Positions 35,966 through 47,300 of a stretch of 64,000 bases of DNA are shown piece after piece. How positions within the stretch are numbered: position 1 is the stretch's first letter; each line of letters begins with the position of its first letter. The notes under the pieces are model-generated. The model had not been told where the DNA came from. It worked only from the letters and a program-made list of their open reading frames with translations, and ran no database searches. Origin of the DNA: Eunapius fragilis (lineage: Eukaryota; Porifera; Demospongiae; Spongillida; Spongillidae); assembly GCA_963681505.1 (NCBI GenBank), contig OY811990.1:2083472-2147471 (forward strand), read 5' to 3'. Both the position numbers and the translations under genes were made by a program.

Positions 35966-38900
35966 CTAATGCAACCTATCAGGTTGACGTCTGTTTCTCT
36001 CTGGATACCTTCTAGTGGCCAGTTCAATTGTGCCTGGTTGCTCTTGTGGAGGCAGTGGTGGCACTTGTAGAGGAGGTGGTGGAGGCCCTGGTTGCATGGG
36101 TGGTGCCGGTGCCGGTGGATTTGCTACTGGAAGTGGACTCTCAACAACAAAGTGCTCAACAAGTGGAGCTTTCCAGTCCATAGGGTGACGTGGCTGCATA
36201 TGCTGTGCACCACTTTGCACATCTTCTTTCCCTGATGGTTGGATACGAGGTTGTAGACGATTTACATGTACGACTTTAGTCCTTTTACCATCTGTGATCT
36301 CCATAGTAACTGGCGACTTCTTACTTTTCACTTTCCACTTTCCTTCCCATCGTGGGTCTAGCTTTCCTGCTGTTGGAATGGACAGCCACACTAAATCTCC
36401 AACTTTAAAACTTCGTTCTGCTGAATTCTGGTCATAATTTCCTTTTTGGCATTGTGCAGTCTCCACAATATGTGCCTCTACAAGATCCTGGAGTTCAGCT
36501 AGTTTTGCTCGAAGAGTTCCTTGATACTGCAGTGCGTCATAAGCAGTGAATGAAGAAAATGTGCTAGATTTTGGCTGCCGACCATACATTAGGACAAAGG
36601 GTGATGTCCCAGTCGAACTGTGCATAGCTGATCGATAAGCATATAGCACCAAGGGTAAGTTCTTCTCCCAATCATCCTGCCTTTGTGCATAGGTCCTGAG
36701 TAACTGCAGCAATGATCTATTCAGCCGTTCGACCATTCCATCCCCCTCCGGGTGGTAGGCAGATGTGTGACTCTTTTTAATGCCAAATGCTTCTAGGGTT
36801 TGACGAAAAATGGTGCTCTCAAAATTCTGCCCCTGGTCAGAATGAACAATGTCTGGGATTCCATATGTGCAAAACAGCTTAACCATTTCCTTCGAAATCC
36901 TTTCAGCTGTCTGGTCAGGTATGGGGATCGCCTCCGGCCACTTTGTGAAATAATCTTGCACTACAAGCAGGTAGCGGTTGTTTCTGTTAGACAGGGGTAC
37001 TTGTAGAATGTCAATGGCAACCATCTGCCATGGTCTACCTATTGGAACATTCACAAGTGGTGCCCGAGTTGGTTTCGTGAGCTTAGACTTTTGACACACT
37101 TCACATTCCCTGCAATGCTTTTCTACGTCACGAGCCATATTTATCCAGTACGCTTCTTGGCGTACTCGTTCGAGTGTCTTTTGTGCTCCCATGTGACCTG
37201 CCGATGATGCATCATGACAGTCTTTCAATACCTGGTCATGCATAGCCGTAGGCAGCACTGGTACCATGATCATGATAGGTTCACAGGTAGGACCTGGCCT
37301 GTACTTCCTACACAACACATTGTCATGAATGACCAACTGTGACCAAAGTTGTAGATACCTTTTTAACGGTTGCTGTCTCCATTCCTGTTTTGCCTGTGGG
37401 CGTTGTGACATTTCTAGTGCATTTTTCAACTTCTGTATTATTGCATCCTTCTTCTGTGCCTGTCTGACATCCTCAATCGCCATACCTAAATGAAGAGTGG
37501 TGAGAGCTGAGTGAACAGTGAGAGTTGCAGTATCCTTCCTTCGTGACAAAGCATCAGCGTTACCATTTGACAACCCTTTACGGTACACAATGGAGAAGTC
37601 ATATTCCTGAATAGCAAGAGACCATCGACAAAGAAGACCTTCTGATTTCTGTTGGGCCAGCCATTGTAGTGGTGCATGGTCAGTCATTAACTGGAATGGT
37701 CGCCCTAAAAGGTAATGACGGAACTGCTTCATCCCCCACACTATGGCCAGACACTCTCTCTGTATAACACTGTAATTGGACTCTGATCTTGACAGCGTGC
37801 GACTAGCATAGCCAATTACATGCCCTTCTTTCTCTAATACTGCGCCTAGTCCCACACCGCTTGCATCAGTCTGCAAAATCATTGTACCTGCTTGTCTATC
37901 AAACCGAGGAAAAGCCAGAACAGGAGCTTCAGTTAACCGGCATTTTAGTGACTCAAATGCCTTGTTGCAATGATCTGTCCACTTAAACTCAGCATCGTTG
38001 TGTGTTAACTGATGGAGTGGGGCAGCAAGATCAGCAAAACCCTTTATGTATCGACGGTAATAAGAAGCAAGCCCCAGAAACTGTCGTACATCTCCTGCAT
38101 CTACTGGTTTAGGCCACTCTGTTACTGCCCGAATTTTGCTGTCATCAGGAGACATACCTTTTCCTGAAAATACATGCCCTAGGTATGATACTTGTGACAC
38201 CCCAATTTGACATTTTACACCCCGTAGTGTTAATCCAGCTTTTCTTAATCTTCTAAAAGCCTCCTGCAAGTGACCTTTATGCACCTCCTCACTGTCCGAG
38301 TGGATTAAAACGTCATCGATATAAGTTGAGACAAACGGCAGACCTCGCATGATGATATTCATTAGACGTTGAAATGAACTTGGGGCTCCACTTAGACCAA
38401 AGGGCATCCTGGTAAACTGAAACAAACCCATCCCTGGACCTGGGCAGAAAGCAGTTTTCTCCTGATCAGCATCATGTACTGGAACTTGCGAGTAGCCACT
38501 TTGCAGGTCCAACTTGCTAAAAATTACTGAAGCTGAAAGACGATCCTGGACTTCATCCACAAGCGGCAATGGGTAAGCATCTTTGTGAGTTCGTTTATTC
38601 AGTTCCCGATAATCCACGCAGATACGTAATTCCCCTGATTTCTTCCTTGCATAGACAGCTGGTGCCATCCACGAACTACTACTCTCTTCAATTATTCCTT
38701 TCTGGAGCATGTGCTGGATCTGGCTCTCAACTTCTGTTCTGTAGTGCGCTGGTATTCTCCGAGGCGGAACTCGAACTGGTGGTCCATTCGTGGTGATTTT
38801 GTGGCATGTGATATTAGTTGTACCTGGTGTCTTGATGAATAGATCCTTGAACTCATGTACTGTAGAGTTGAAGCAAGGTTTAATGAATTCTGGAAATTCA

Positions 38901-39565
38901 AAATTTGCCCGATCATCAAATATGGGAATGGCACACCCCTCAATGTCTTCCTTATTGTCATCTACCACCGATAGTGCAGCACAGAATTTTATTCTTTTTT
39001 GCTTCTCATCTTCCCAGATGGGTGCCAACTCTAGTGGGATGTAGCAACTCTTTTGCTTGCGGTTCTCATTACTCCTTTTCTTTCCGGCTGGAGTAACAGT
39101 GACTGGAGTGGTTGTGAAATCTAAAATAAGACCTTTATCCTGTAGAAAATCGACTCCTACGATGACAGGAGTGATAAGGTCTTTGACCACAACAAAATGG
39201 TGCTTCATCTCTGCGTTTCCAAGGACCACGGTGGCTTCTACATAGTCCACGATTGGTAGTGCCTCTCCACTGGCTGTCACTAACTTTAGCTTCTGTGGTG
39301 GCTGTTGTCTGGTAATTCCTTTAAGACGGGAAACTAGTTCTTGACGTAAAAGTGAGACCGATGAACCAGAGTCCAGCATTATTTCAGTAGATACCCCAGC
39401 TATTTTACCTTCCATTATCGACCTCTCACTCCTAATTGATGCTACGACAACACAATCCAGTGGGCTTACTGTTGTTTGTTGGGATGACTGTTGCCCCCTG
39501 CAATCATCCCATTGGAGTTTCCCTGATTAAATCTGCTTCTACAGAAACGCTGAATGTGCCCAAAC
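35966..39565 (-). CDS. pol: gypsy Pol polyprotein (protease, RT, RNase H, integrase)
   Basis: The Met-initiated frame is 39415-35966 (1149 codons). It stays open upstream through the end of gag, in the -1 frame relative to gag. Domains in order: aspartic protease with LDSGSS (residues about 14-19); reverse transcriptase with KLDLQSGY (about 298) and YIDDVLIHS (about 361); RNase H with QTDASG (about 516), its Glu in QRECLAIVWG (about 553) and MTDHAPL (about 575); integrase with an HHCC zinc domain (HDASSAGH... CRECEVC, about 743-782), DILQV (about 809), SDQGQNF (about 867) and VERLNRSL (Glu, about 907); and a Pro-rich C-terminus. All catalytic residues are visible. Pol acts in virus-like particles and in the nucleus to copy and insert the element. 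Expression probably needs frameshifting from gag. Confidence 0.95.
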
Positions 39566-40227
39566 TTCCCACATTTGAAACACTGGACCGACCTTGTGTG
39601 CTCATCACTGCGCCTGCTTCCCAGATGTTTCAGTGCTGCTACCTGCTCTGTAAGGGCAAGTACTTGGCCTTGAAGTTCCGTTACCACACGATCACGTTGA
39701 GACTGTGACACACTCGCGACTGGTTGTTCCTCTTCTAAAGACATCAACAATTTAGCACGTTCAAGCGTGGACGCCAATTCTTTAGCATCTCCCGTAGCGC
39801 GAAGTTGTCTGCTAACTGCACTAGGCAAGCCAGCTAGGAATTGGTGCAACAATAGTTGCTCATGAGCACGAGCTTCGAGGTTGGGCATTGCCTGATCCAA
39901 CAGTAGTTTTAGTTCGTGAACGAAAAGAGATAATGCTTCACCGGGAGCCAGCCTTCTTTGGTGGAACTGCTCTAGCGTTGTGAAGGTAGTTGATACCATC
40001 GCGGCAGTGAGCTTTTCCTTAACAGTTCCGTAGTCCTTTCTTTCGTCACCGCTAAGGTCGAGCCACGTGGCGAGAGCTTCTCCTTCTAAAAGAGTCGGCA
40101 ACTTCACAGCCCTCACCTTCTCATCCCAGCCGTTCGCATCGCTACAAATGTCGAAACGCGTAAGCCATTCTTGTACATTTCCCGATGCGAATGGCTTCGG
40201 TAGACTTGTGTGAGTCGAAGACGCCAT
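39466..40227 (-). CDS. gag: gypsy Gag with one CCHC knuckle
   Basis: The frame has 253 codons. Residues 1-165 form a helical retrotransposon Gag domain, with the recognisable stretch GEALATWLDLSGDE near 50. A short coiled coil is at about 183-207. A zinc knuckle CFKCGKFGHIQRFC (CX2CX4HX4C) is at about 217-230, and a short tail follows. It should assemble particles and bind the element RNA. The ATG lies within the primer-binding region, 14 bases from the LTR, so there is almost no untranslated leader. The stop (39466-39468) lies inside the pol frame, which is consistent with -1 frameshifting at 39517-39523. Confidence 0.92.
   Translation of the reverse strand: MASSTHTSLPKPFASGNVQEWLTRFDICSDANGWDEKVRAVKLPTLLEGEALATWLDLSGDERKDYGTVKEKLTAAMVSTTFTTLEQFHQRRLAPGEALSLFVHELKLLLDQAMPNLEARAHEQLLLHQFLAGLPSAVSRQLRATGDAKELASTLERAKLLMSLEEEQPVASVSQSQRDRVVTELQGQVLALTEQVAALKHLGSRRSDEHTRSVQCFKCGKFGHIQRFCRSRFNQGNSNGMIAGGNSHPNKQQ
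39517..39523 (-). promoter_or_regulatory. candidate -1 frameshift slippery site GGGAAAC
   Basis: On the minus strand the gag codons read CAG GGA AAC, giving the heptamer G GGA AAC, which fits X XXY YYZ. After a -1 slip the pol frame is open through the gag stop into the protease. The site is 49 bases before the gag stop. I cannot confirm a downstream pseudoknot by eye. Confidence 0.6.
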
Positions 40228-40240
40228 TCTCTGCTACCAA
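40225..40240 (-). promoter_or_regulatory. primer binding site, initiator tRNA-Met type
   Basis: One base after the 5' LTR the minus strand reads TGGTAGCAGAGAATGG. The first 11 bases are complementary to the 3' end of animal initiator tRNA-Met, and 15 of 16 match the human form. The gag ATG lies inside this segment. Confidence 0.85.
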
Positions 40241-40332
40241 TGTAATAGCGTTAATCACAAAAACCTGTTTCCCTCACGTGCCCACCGATTACATCATACA
40301 CACGATATATCAATCAATACATAAGTACTACA
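40241..40332 (-). repeat. 5' LTR (92 bp) of the gypsy element
   Basis: Identical to 35835-35926 and followed by GCAC (40333-40336), the second target copy. The LTR would have to hold promoter and polyadenylation signals in 92 bp. No clear TATA or AATAAA is visible. Confidence 0.9.
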
Positions 40333-40714
40333 GCACTATTCAGCGCGGGTGAATGACTTTTATACCTTGCAAAGCCTTAACACGTGTGTAGACTGTGCTA
40401 TGATTCTATTGGTCCAATTCCATCATATAAATGACAGGGAGGGAAGGGGTGTGTGTATGTGTGTCAGTTTTGCTAAAAATCTATTGGTCAAATTTGATCC
40501 AGTAATAATGCTCCCATCTAAACATGGAGGTGTAGCCGACTTTTGTATAGATGGATAGTGTGGGAACTCAGGAAGTGAACTACATGGCTCAGTCTAGATC
40601 GATAAGTACAATATAAGGAAGCCTTATCAGATTAAAACAATCTACTGTACACACAGTTGAGTCACCATGCATGCTTTTAGTGAATGGTTTTGTGCAGATC
40701 CGTGCTGTACATGG

Positions 40715-40793
40715 TCGGGCGGGCCCTACTACCGCGTTTGGTCAGGTAGTACTTAGGGTGACAAGCCCGACCAAACGGGCCGCCCGACTATGC
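40715..40793. repeat. long hairpin in unit B
   Basis: The counterpart of 26113-26194 with arms GGGCGGGCCC... and ...GGGCCGCCCGAC. The middle of the second arm is deleted, so the stem is shorter than in unit A. Confidence 0.75.
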
Positions 40794-40877
40794 TGTACAA
40801 ATGTTGCATACACAACTTTTTAATGTTAATACAGTGTTAATACAACATGCCATAACATACCTTTGGGTGGTAGTGGT

Positions 40878-41270
40878 TGTTTTGTGACCCCTGCGGTACC
40901 GCGTCCTCTCGGAAGCACATTTAGCCAATCGGACAGCGCATTCCAATACTTTTAGCAGCACGGTTCTTCTCAAGGTCCTCTTCATATCGCCGCCTTTTAG
41001 CAGATCGCTTAGACTCAATATCTGCGTTGTACTGTCGCATACAGAGGCCTTCTTCTTTTCGGGATCGGCCTTGTAGGTGTCGCGTACAGAAGCCTTCTTT
41101 TCGGGATCGGCCTTGTAGTTGTCGCGCACAGAGGCCTTTCTTCTTTTCGGGATCGGCCTTGTAGCTGTCGCTAACAGAGGCATTCTGATTGGCCTTGTAG
41201 AGCGCTCGGGCTTTAGCTTTGTTCTCGTCTTGCTTCTGAAGGTATTCCGCTCGTTGCTTAGACACTTCTT
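40878..41270 (-). pseudogene. Lys/Arg-rich repeat exon of unit B (frameshifted)
   Basis: The same protein type as 26249-26735, with SKQRAEYLQKQDENKAKARALY followed by KADPEKK repeats and YEEDLEKNRAAK. There are at least two frameshifts and a deletion of about 80 bp relative to unit A. The splice donor AAAG/GTATGTTATG is conserved at the exon end, which suggests the exon was under selection before decay. Confidence 0.55.
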
Positions 41271-41748
41271 TGATTACACGAAGGCATTTTTAGCAACTTC
41301 ACTATAATAGCCAAAGTAACAACTATTAAACTGCGATATGAACACCAAATATATTTAGTGCAGGTTAGAGACCTAAAATTATTAATAAAAATCCATATAT
41401 ACATTTTAAAATAGAACTTGATATGTGTCTATCTGGATAACGTGCCGGTGAATTTCGAAGCGATTGGTACTATTCCCGTCCTTCTAAACCGTTCCACGCT
41501 CGAGTTATACCTTCCTAAGAAGACGACGACGACGATGGAGAATTATTTTAGGACTGGGCACGAGAAACAGAAAATGTTTGTTTCTCTATAACCACACCGT
41601 TTTATGCACGGTACCAATGTAGAACTGTAGATCGTTGTGCTCTCATTCCATCGCGATAAAGAGATAAGCGATCCGTTTCTCCGTTGTCCCTCCAGACGCT
41701 AGTTAAGTTTTATTAATGACATTCATCAACCCTCAATCAATTCTATAT

Positions 41749-41770
41749 TGAACCTGCTGCCGCAGGTTCA
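41749..41770. repeat. terminal hairpin of unit B
   Basis: Identical to 27172-27193, with a 9-bp stem and a 4-nt loop, ending one base before the target sequence ACTAGTAG. Confidence 0.85.
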
Positions 41771-41771
41771 G

Positions 41772-42075
41772 ACTAGTAGTTTGGTATTAAAGCGCATGTT
41801 CTTGTTTCCGGTGAGGTACAGGCTAGGTATGATATTGCGTACCTACCGTGAATGTGCCAAGTTTTGAGCTGCAAAACACGCCGATAGGGGGAGGTCGCAA
41901 GCTGTTACGACGTCATTTTCCACGGTCGAGGTCAAATCTCCGTGTACGGTCAAATGCGCACCGCAATAATCTGATTAGCCGGTCAAGACCCCCACTAATC
42001 CCCTATATGTCCCGGAGGGGGATTCTAAGTGCCCGGGACACTTAGAATCCCCCCCCCCCCCCCCACTGGCACTTA
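41772..42075 (+). mobile_element. right half of the GC-tract element split by unit B
   Basis: Matches the reverse complement of about 43365-43679. Near its end is a palindrome built on GGGGGATTCTAAGTG and CACTTAGAATCCCCC (about 42017-42053), followed by a C-homopolymer (42050-42064). Confidence 0.8.
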
Positions 42076-43364
42076 GAGTCCCTCTCTAGCTATAGGTTTC
42101 TACTGCATTTAGATACCTGCAATTGACCAATCAGATTGCGCAAATCACTTCCGCTATTTTCTAAGAATTAACATTCTCACCACAAGGTTTTATGAATATG
42201 AATTAACTCTTTGACCGTCAAGTTATCGCTGTATATGTGCAATAATTGCACCTCGCGTTCACCGCAAAGTGCACAATTATGTGCACACGTATTTGAAAAC
42301 CAATCTGTCTCGCAGGGTTACGCACTTTGTGCACCAAAAAGCACTAAGGACATAAAGCTATGACTGGAGTGTTGGTTTTTAATTAAAAGGAAAGCGGGAA
42401 CTAACAGCTGCAGGTGTACGTATAATGGCGCCTCTATCGTCACTAGCAGCTTTGAATAAGCACCGCTGTTCTACTGAAATAGGGTAGAGCGAAGCCTTTT
42501 GAAACACTTGGACCTTAGAAATAACACCAAGGGATAAAAATAACGTGTTTCCGTATTCTGTTTCATAGTATCTCGATATGTAAGGCTTCAAATCCCGGCC
42601 CACTTGGCTCCGCCTATATCGGGTGTTGTTAGCAACCATTGTTTTTAAGGCTAGTACACCAAATTTATCAAAATATACATTACAAAATGCTTTTATATCA
42701 TAGCAATATCTTTAAGTAAGCTAACCGTGTCATTCTTCGAGAAGGGCGACTAATAAGTTACGGGTAGCCATAATAGCTGGCAATTAACGACGTCACCCGT
42801 ATTGCAATATTGACGCTCAAAGAGTTAACATCCTCATCACAACATTGTTTTGGCTCACTACAACTTCACAACAGGTTGTAACAAGCCGGGAACAGTTTCT
42901 AATACTTCCTAGTGACAAGCCAATAACAAGCTTGTTTACATGGTTCGTACAACCTTGTTACATGGTTGAAACAACCTTGATAACAAGGTTGCTACAAGCT
43001 TGTCACCAGTTTTATTTGGGTAGCCACGGACATAGGTTAAAATTTACTAACCTTTAATTGTTGTAGAAGTAACTTTCGGTACGTTCATATCGGTCCTCAA
43101 TACTAGTACTCTCTTTATCTATAGGCCCATGCAGACCAAACACTCCTTAGTTGTGACGTATTTAGCTAGAGGGTCTGGTCCACGAGAGATTTACATGATT
43201 CGCCAAGGGTTACCGCACAATAAAACTTCATGTGTTCATTAACATGTGAACTTGCCCATATATGGGCATCGCTTGGTTTAGGTCCTAAACCATTTCATAG
43301 TTTAGGACCTAAACCAGGATTTAGGACCTAAACACTCGTCACACCTATCAATGGTAACTGCAAC
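42076..43364. other. no gene; short palindrome clusters
   Basis: Two clusters stand out. At 42850-43010 there are repeated ACAAGGTTG/CAACCTTGT and ACAAGCTTGT inverted words. At 43273-43331 there are three copies of the palindrome GTTTAGGWCCTAAAC. No coding region is recognised. Confidence 0.6.
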
Positions 43365-43912
43365 CCCCCCCCCCCCCCCCCCCCTCCCTCCGGGACTTAT
43401 AAGGGATTGGGATTAGTGGGGGATTTGACAGGTTAATCAGATTATAGCGGTGCGCATTTGACCGTACACGGGGATTTGACCTTACAGGGGGATTTGACCT
43501 CGACCGCGGAAAATCAATTATAATCGTATAACAACTTGTGACCTCCCCCTATCGGCGTGTTTTGCAGCTCAAAACTTGTGACGACCTTGGCACATTCACG
43601 GTAGGTACGCAACATCATACCTAGCCTGTACCTCACCGGAAACAAGAACATGCGCTTTAATACCAAACTACTAGTACAATTATAACTACAACTCTTATAG
43701 CGGCACAATATCAGCTGTATACCTACAAAGGCTAACGCGCGTTCGTTTTGAATAGCAGGAACGAAACCGTAAGTTATAAAAGGTATCAAACATGTAACGG
43801 GACTGGGTCGAGGAGGGGTCATTTGACCAGTTCTTGGTCCCCAATAGTGGGGCATTTGATTTAATAAATGTCAAATCCCCCATATGTCCCGGAGGGGAGG
43901 GGGGGGGGGGGG
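43365..43912 (-). mobile_element. uninterrupted GC-tract element
   Basis: About 550 bp bounded by a C-homopolymer (43365-43384) and a G-homopolymer (43895-43918), each next to CCGGGAC or GTCCCGG. It is the intact relative of the split element at 34745-34971 plus 41772-42075. Several GGGGGATTTGAC words repeat inside. No protein is encoded. Confidence 0.75.
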
Positions 43913-44337
43913 GGGGGGTGTTGCAGTTAACATTAATAGGTGCATAAAGTCTACACACTGTAACATTTAAAAATAACACCACATAATATCAACCGGGCAT
44001 AAATAATATAGGTTCAAGTATTTGGACAAGTTATCGTCTGCATACAGATTGTCGTCATGGGAAAGGAATAGGTTTCACACTGTCATGTCAGTGATAAACG
44101 ACAGCCTGCATACAGTGAGCTATATGCCTAATGTTTCGTTTTTCCATGCAGGTATTTAAAAAAGTAAGGGTTCTTGGGACTTGTGTACCACAGCATCCCA
44201 CTATTAACATCCGCGGTTTTGAAAATTCCTTCCGGTGGAAAAGTGACAAAAGTTTCATAATCCCCTCCGTTTATTTAAAAAGCAAATCGTTAGCGTGGTG
44301 TTTCATACCCTTACGACAGCCGGCTGAAATATAAAGA
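43913..44337 (+). promoter_or_regulatory. 5' flank of microexon gene copy 1
   Basis: From about 44030 this flank is shared with copies 2 and 3 (about 85-90% similar). It contains TTTATTTAAAAAGC at about 44270, 65 bp before the ATG, which could act as a TATA-like element. Conservation across three copies suggests it travels with the gene. Confidence 0.4.
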
Positions 44338-47300
44338 ATGCTGAAGGAACTGTTTCTTCTTGTGACCTTGCTGGCGCTTCTATCTGAGGCCCGTCCCAAG
44401 CACTATGAGGTTTGCGACTGTAAGCGTACGTCATTTAGGTATTCAGCAGATCCATTTAAGATGAGCGAAGAGGTCGATATCGAAGAGCCCCAGAGGGTTG
44501 ATAGCAGCGAATTATTCGATAATAGTGACGACATTGTAGAGAGTAAGATCGGTGCTGTAATGGCGTGTTTAATTTATAGTTGTACCCGTATCTTAAGAAA
44601 TGATGATCAGCTATTTGAGGGCAAAGAATTCTGAAAGTGTGACGTTCCAGGTCAGAATGAATAATCCATTTATAGCATCGCGTAACTTGCATTCTGACAT
44701 ATTGTTCTTATCACCATGAAATTGGTAGTGGAAGGTAAGTCTCTGCAATTACTCTGCATCTTAATGTGCTTGTTGGCTTATTCCTTACGAATTCTGAACA
44801 ATGCAGTGCGTAAGTATCAATGATGCTGCATTTGAGATTGTACATTACGATACCAACTTAACCATGGACAACTCATGACAACTGCAGACTGTAAGATTAA
44901 ATCATGTTATATTTTCCACTGCACCTTAACATATTGTATCTCTACTTATTTCTCGGCTCTCTATCAAAATCACAATGAACAAAGCAGTCTGTAAGTATCA
45001 ATGCTGTTGCATTTCCCATCACACTAATACATGCCTAATTTTTACTCATCATGCACTATATGTACTACTGTGAACAATGCATTAGAATGTAAGTATCAAT
45101 GCAGATGTTGCATTTCTCATTGCATCTTTAACAATAATTTCTTGCCACCATGGATGTGCAATACTGAAGCTGGTAAGTTTCACGGTATAATTCATGTATT
45201 ATATTGTCATAATGCAGCACATAAGTAACATGGATGTTGCATTTACCATTGCATCTTACCATACCTACTTTTTTTGATGTTGCCATGGATATTACTGTGA
45301 ACAATGTAGGATGTAAGTATCAATGATGTTGAATTTCTTATTGCACCTTACCATACTTATTCTCTCTACTAACCTGTGCATTGTGATGTTGCAATTGCCT
45401 TAACATGTATAATTATCCCCGGGCTTTATCACGTACAATGCATGAACGCATGTTTAAAAAATCCAGCTTGTATCAATAATCATGTTGCATTCCACCATAA
45501 AATGCAAGTGCATTCTTAATCATCATGTTAATCAGATAGTATTAATGACATTGCATTTCTCATTGTACCATGCATCACATGGCTACTTACCCCTGGTCAA
45601 CATGGATGCTGTTTTCAACACAGTCGTGCGTAAGTATAAGTGATGTTGTATTTTTAATTGCAAAATAAAATGCAAATTTATTCCCTTCCAATATTATGAC
45701 AATTGATGCAGAATGTAAGTATTAATGATGTTGTGCTTCAATTTGACATTTATCATTCTTGTCACCACGGATTCTATTCCTAACAACGCAGGCTGTGAGT
45801 ATCAATTATGTTGCATTGCCTTATTTAACATGCCTCTCCATTCATTTTCACCATTGATACAAGCCTGTAAGTGTCTATGATGTCACCTATCACATAACAT
45901 ATTGACATGTTCAATTATTCCGGACTTTGTCACCATGGATACTATTATTGCAATCCAGTGTGTAAGTATCAATAATGTAATGAGTGAACCTTTACATTAT
46001 GTACTAAACCCATGTTGCCATGGATACTATCAGCGTTTTGAAAGTATCAATGATGCTGCATTTTCCATTGCATTTTCCATACCTAATTATTCGTGTATGT
46101 CATGGATAAATGCATATATAAATAGTTTTGCATTTCTCATTGCACTTTACCACGCCTACTTATTCTATGTTGCCATGGATACTATCACGAACAGCAGCGT
46201 GTAAGTATCAATGATGTTGCATTTGCCATTGCACCTTACCATGCCTACTTATTCTCTGTTGCCATGGGTATTACTACGAACAATGTAGTATGTAAGTATC
46301 AATGATGTTGCATTTCCCATTGCACATTACCATGCCTACTTATTCTATGTTGCCATGGATACTACTATGAACAATGTAGTATGTAAGTATCAATGATGTT
46401 GCATTTCCCTTTGCACCTTACCATACCTACTTACTCTATGTTGCCATGGATACTACTATGAACAATGTAGTATGTAAGTATCAATGATGGCAAATTTCCC
46501 ATTGCACCTTACCATACCTATTTATTCTCTGTTCCCATGGATTCTAAAATGTACAATGCAGGGTGTAAGTATCAATGATGTAGCATTTCCCATTGCACCT
46601 TACCATACCTACTGATTCTCTGTTGTCATGGATTCTACTATGTACAATGTAAAAGATTGTAAGTATCAATGACTTTGCATTTCCCATTGCACCTTACCAT
46701 ACCTACTTATTCTCTGTTGCCATGGATTCTACTATGAACAATGCAGCCTGTAAGTATCAATGATGTTGCATTTCCCATTGCACCTTACCATACCTACTTA
46801 TTCTCTGTTGCCATGGATTCTACTATGTACAATGTAAAAGATTGTAAGTATCAATGATGTTGCATTTCCCATTGCACCTTACCACACCTACCCATTCTCT
46901 GTTGCCATGGATTGTACAATGAACAATGCAGCCTGTAAGTATCAATGATGTTGCATTTCCCATTGCACCTTACCATATCAACTTTTTCTCTGTTGCCATA
47001 GGTACTACTACGAACAATGCAGCTTGCAATTGTAAGTATCAATGATGTTGCATTTTTAATTGCACCTTATCATACCTACTTATTCTCTGTTGCCATGGAT
47101 ACTGCTATGTACAATGCAGCGTGTAAGTATCAATGATGTTGCATTTCCCATTCTTCATACTTATTCTCTGATGCCATGGATACTACTATGCACAACGCAT
47201 CAATGGTGTTTCATTTCCAAATGTACCTCAACATGTCTACTCATTCTTTGTAATTACAAACAATTCAGTGTGTAAGTGTAAATAACTTTGCATTTCCTAT

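Larger units (their letters stand above)
35835..40332 (-). mobile_element. Ty3/gypsy retrotransposon with 92-bp LTRs, apparently intact
   Basis: Order on the minus strand: LTR, primer binding site, gag, pol, polypurine tract, LTR. The total is 4498 bp. The LTRs are identical and the frames are open, so insertion is recent. The 4-bp target duplication GCAC flanks it, and unit A shows the empty site (GTGCACTAT at about 25511). No envelope gene or chromodomain is present. Confidence 0.95.
34972..41771 (-). mobile_element. unit B: second copy of the hairpin-ended element, itself invaded
   Basis: It has the same ends and order as unit A, but a 4.5-kb gypsy element sits at 35835-40332. Comparison with the intact target at 43365-43912 shows the insertion lies exactly between T and A (ATAATTGT then ACTAGTAG) without target duplication. 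Its own ends are ACAAGTAAATAAA and the hairpin at 41749-41770 plus one G. Without the gypsy insert the unit is about 2.3 kb. Confidence 0.75.

Noticed and set aside
44338..44634. Calling the 98-codon frame of copy 1 as the complete protein
   Set aside because: Copies 2 and 3 lose this frame right after the GACT/GTAAGC point while the upstream part is kept, so a splice donor there is more likely. It is retained as the alternative model.
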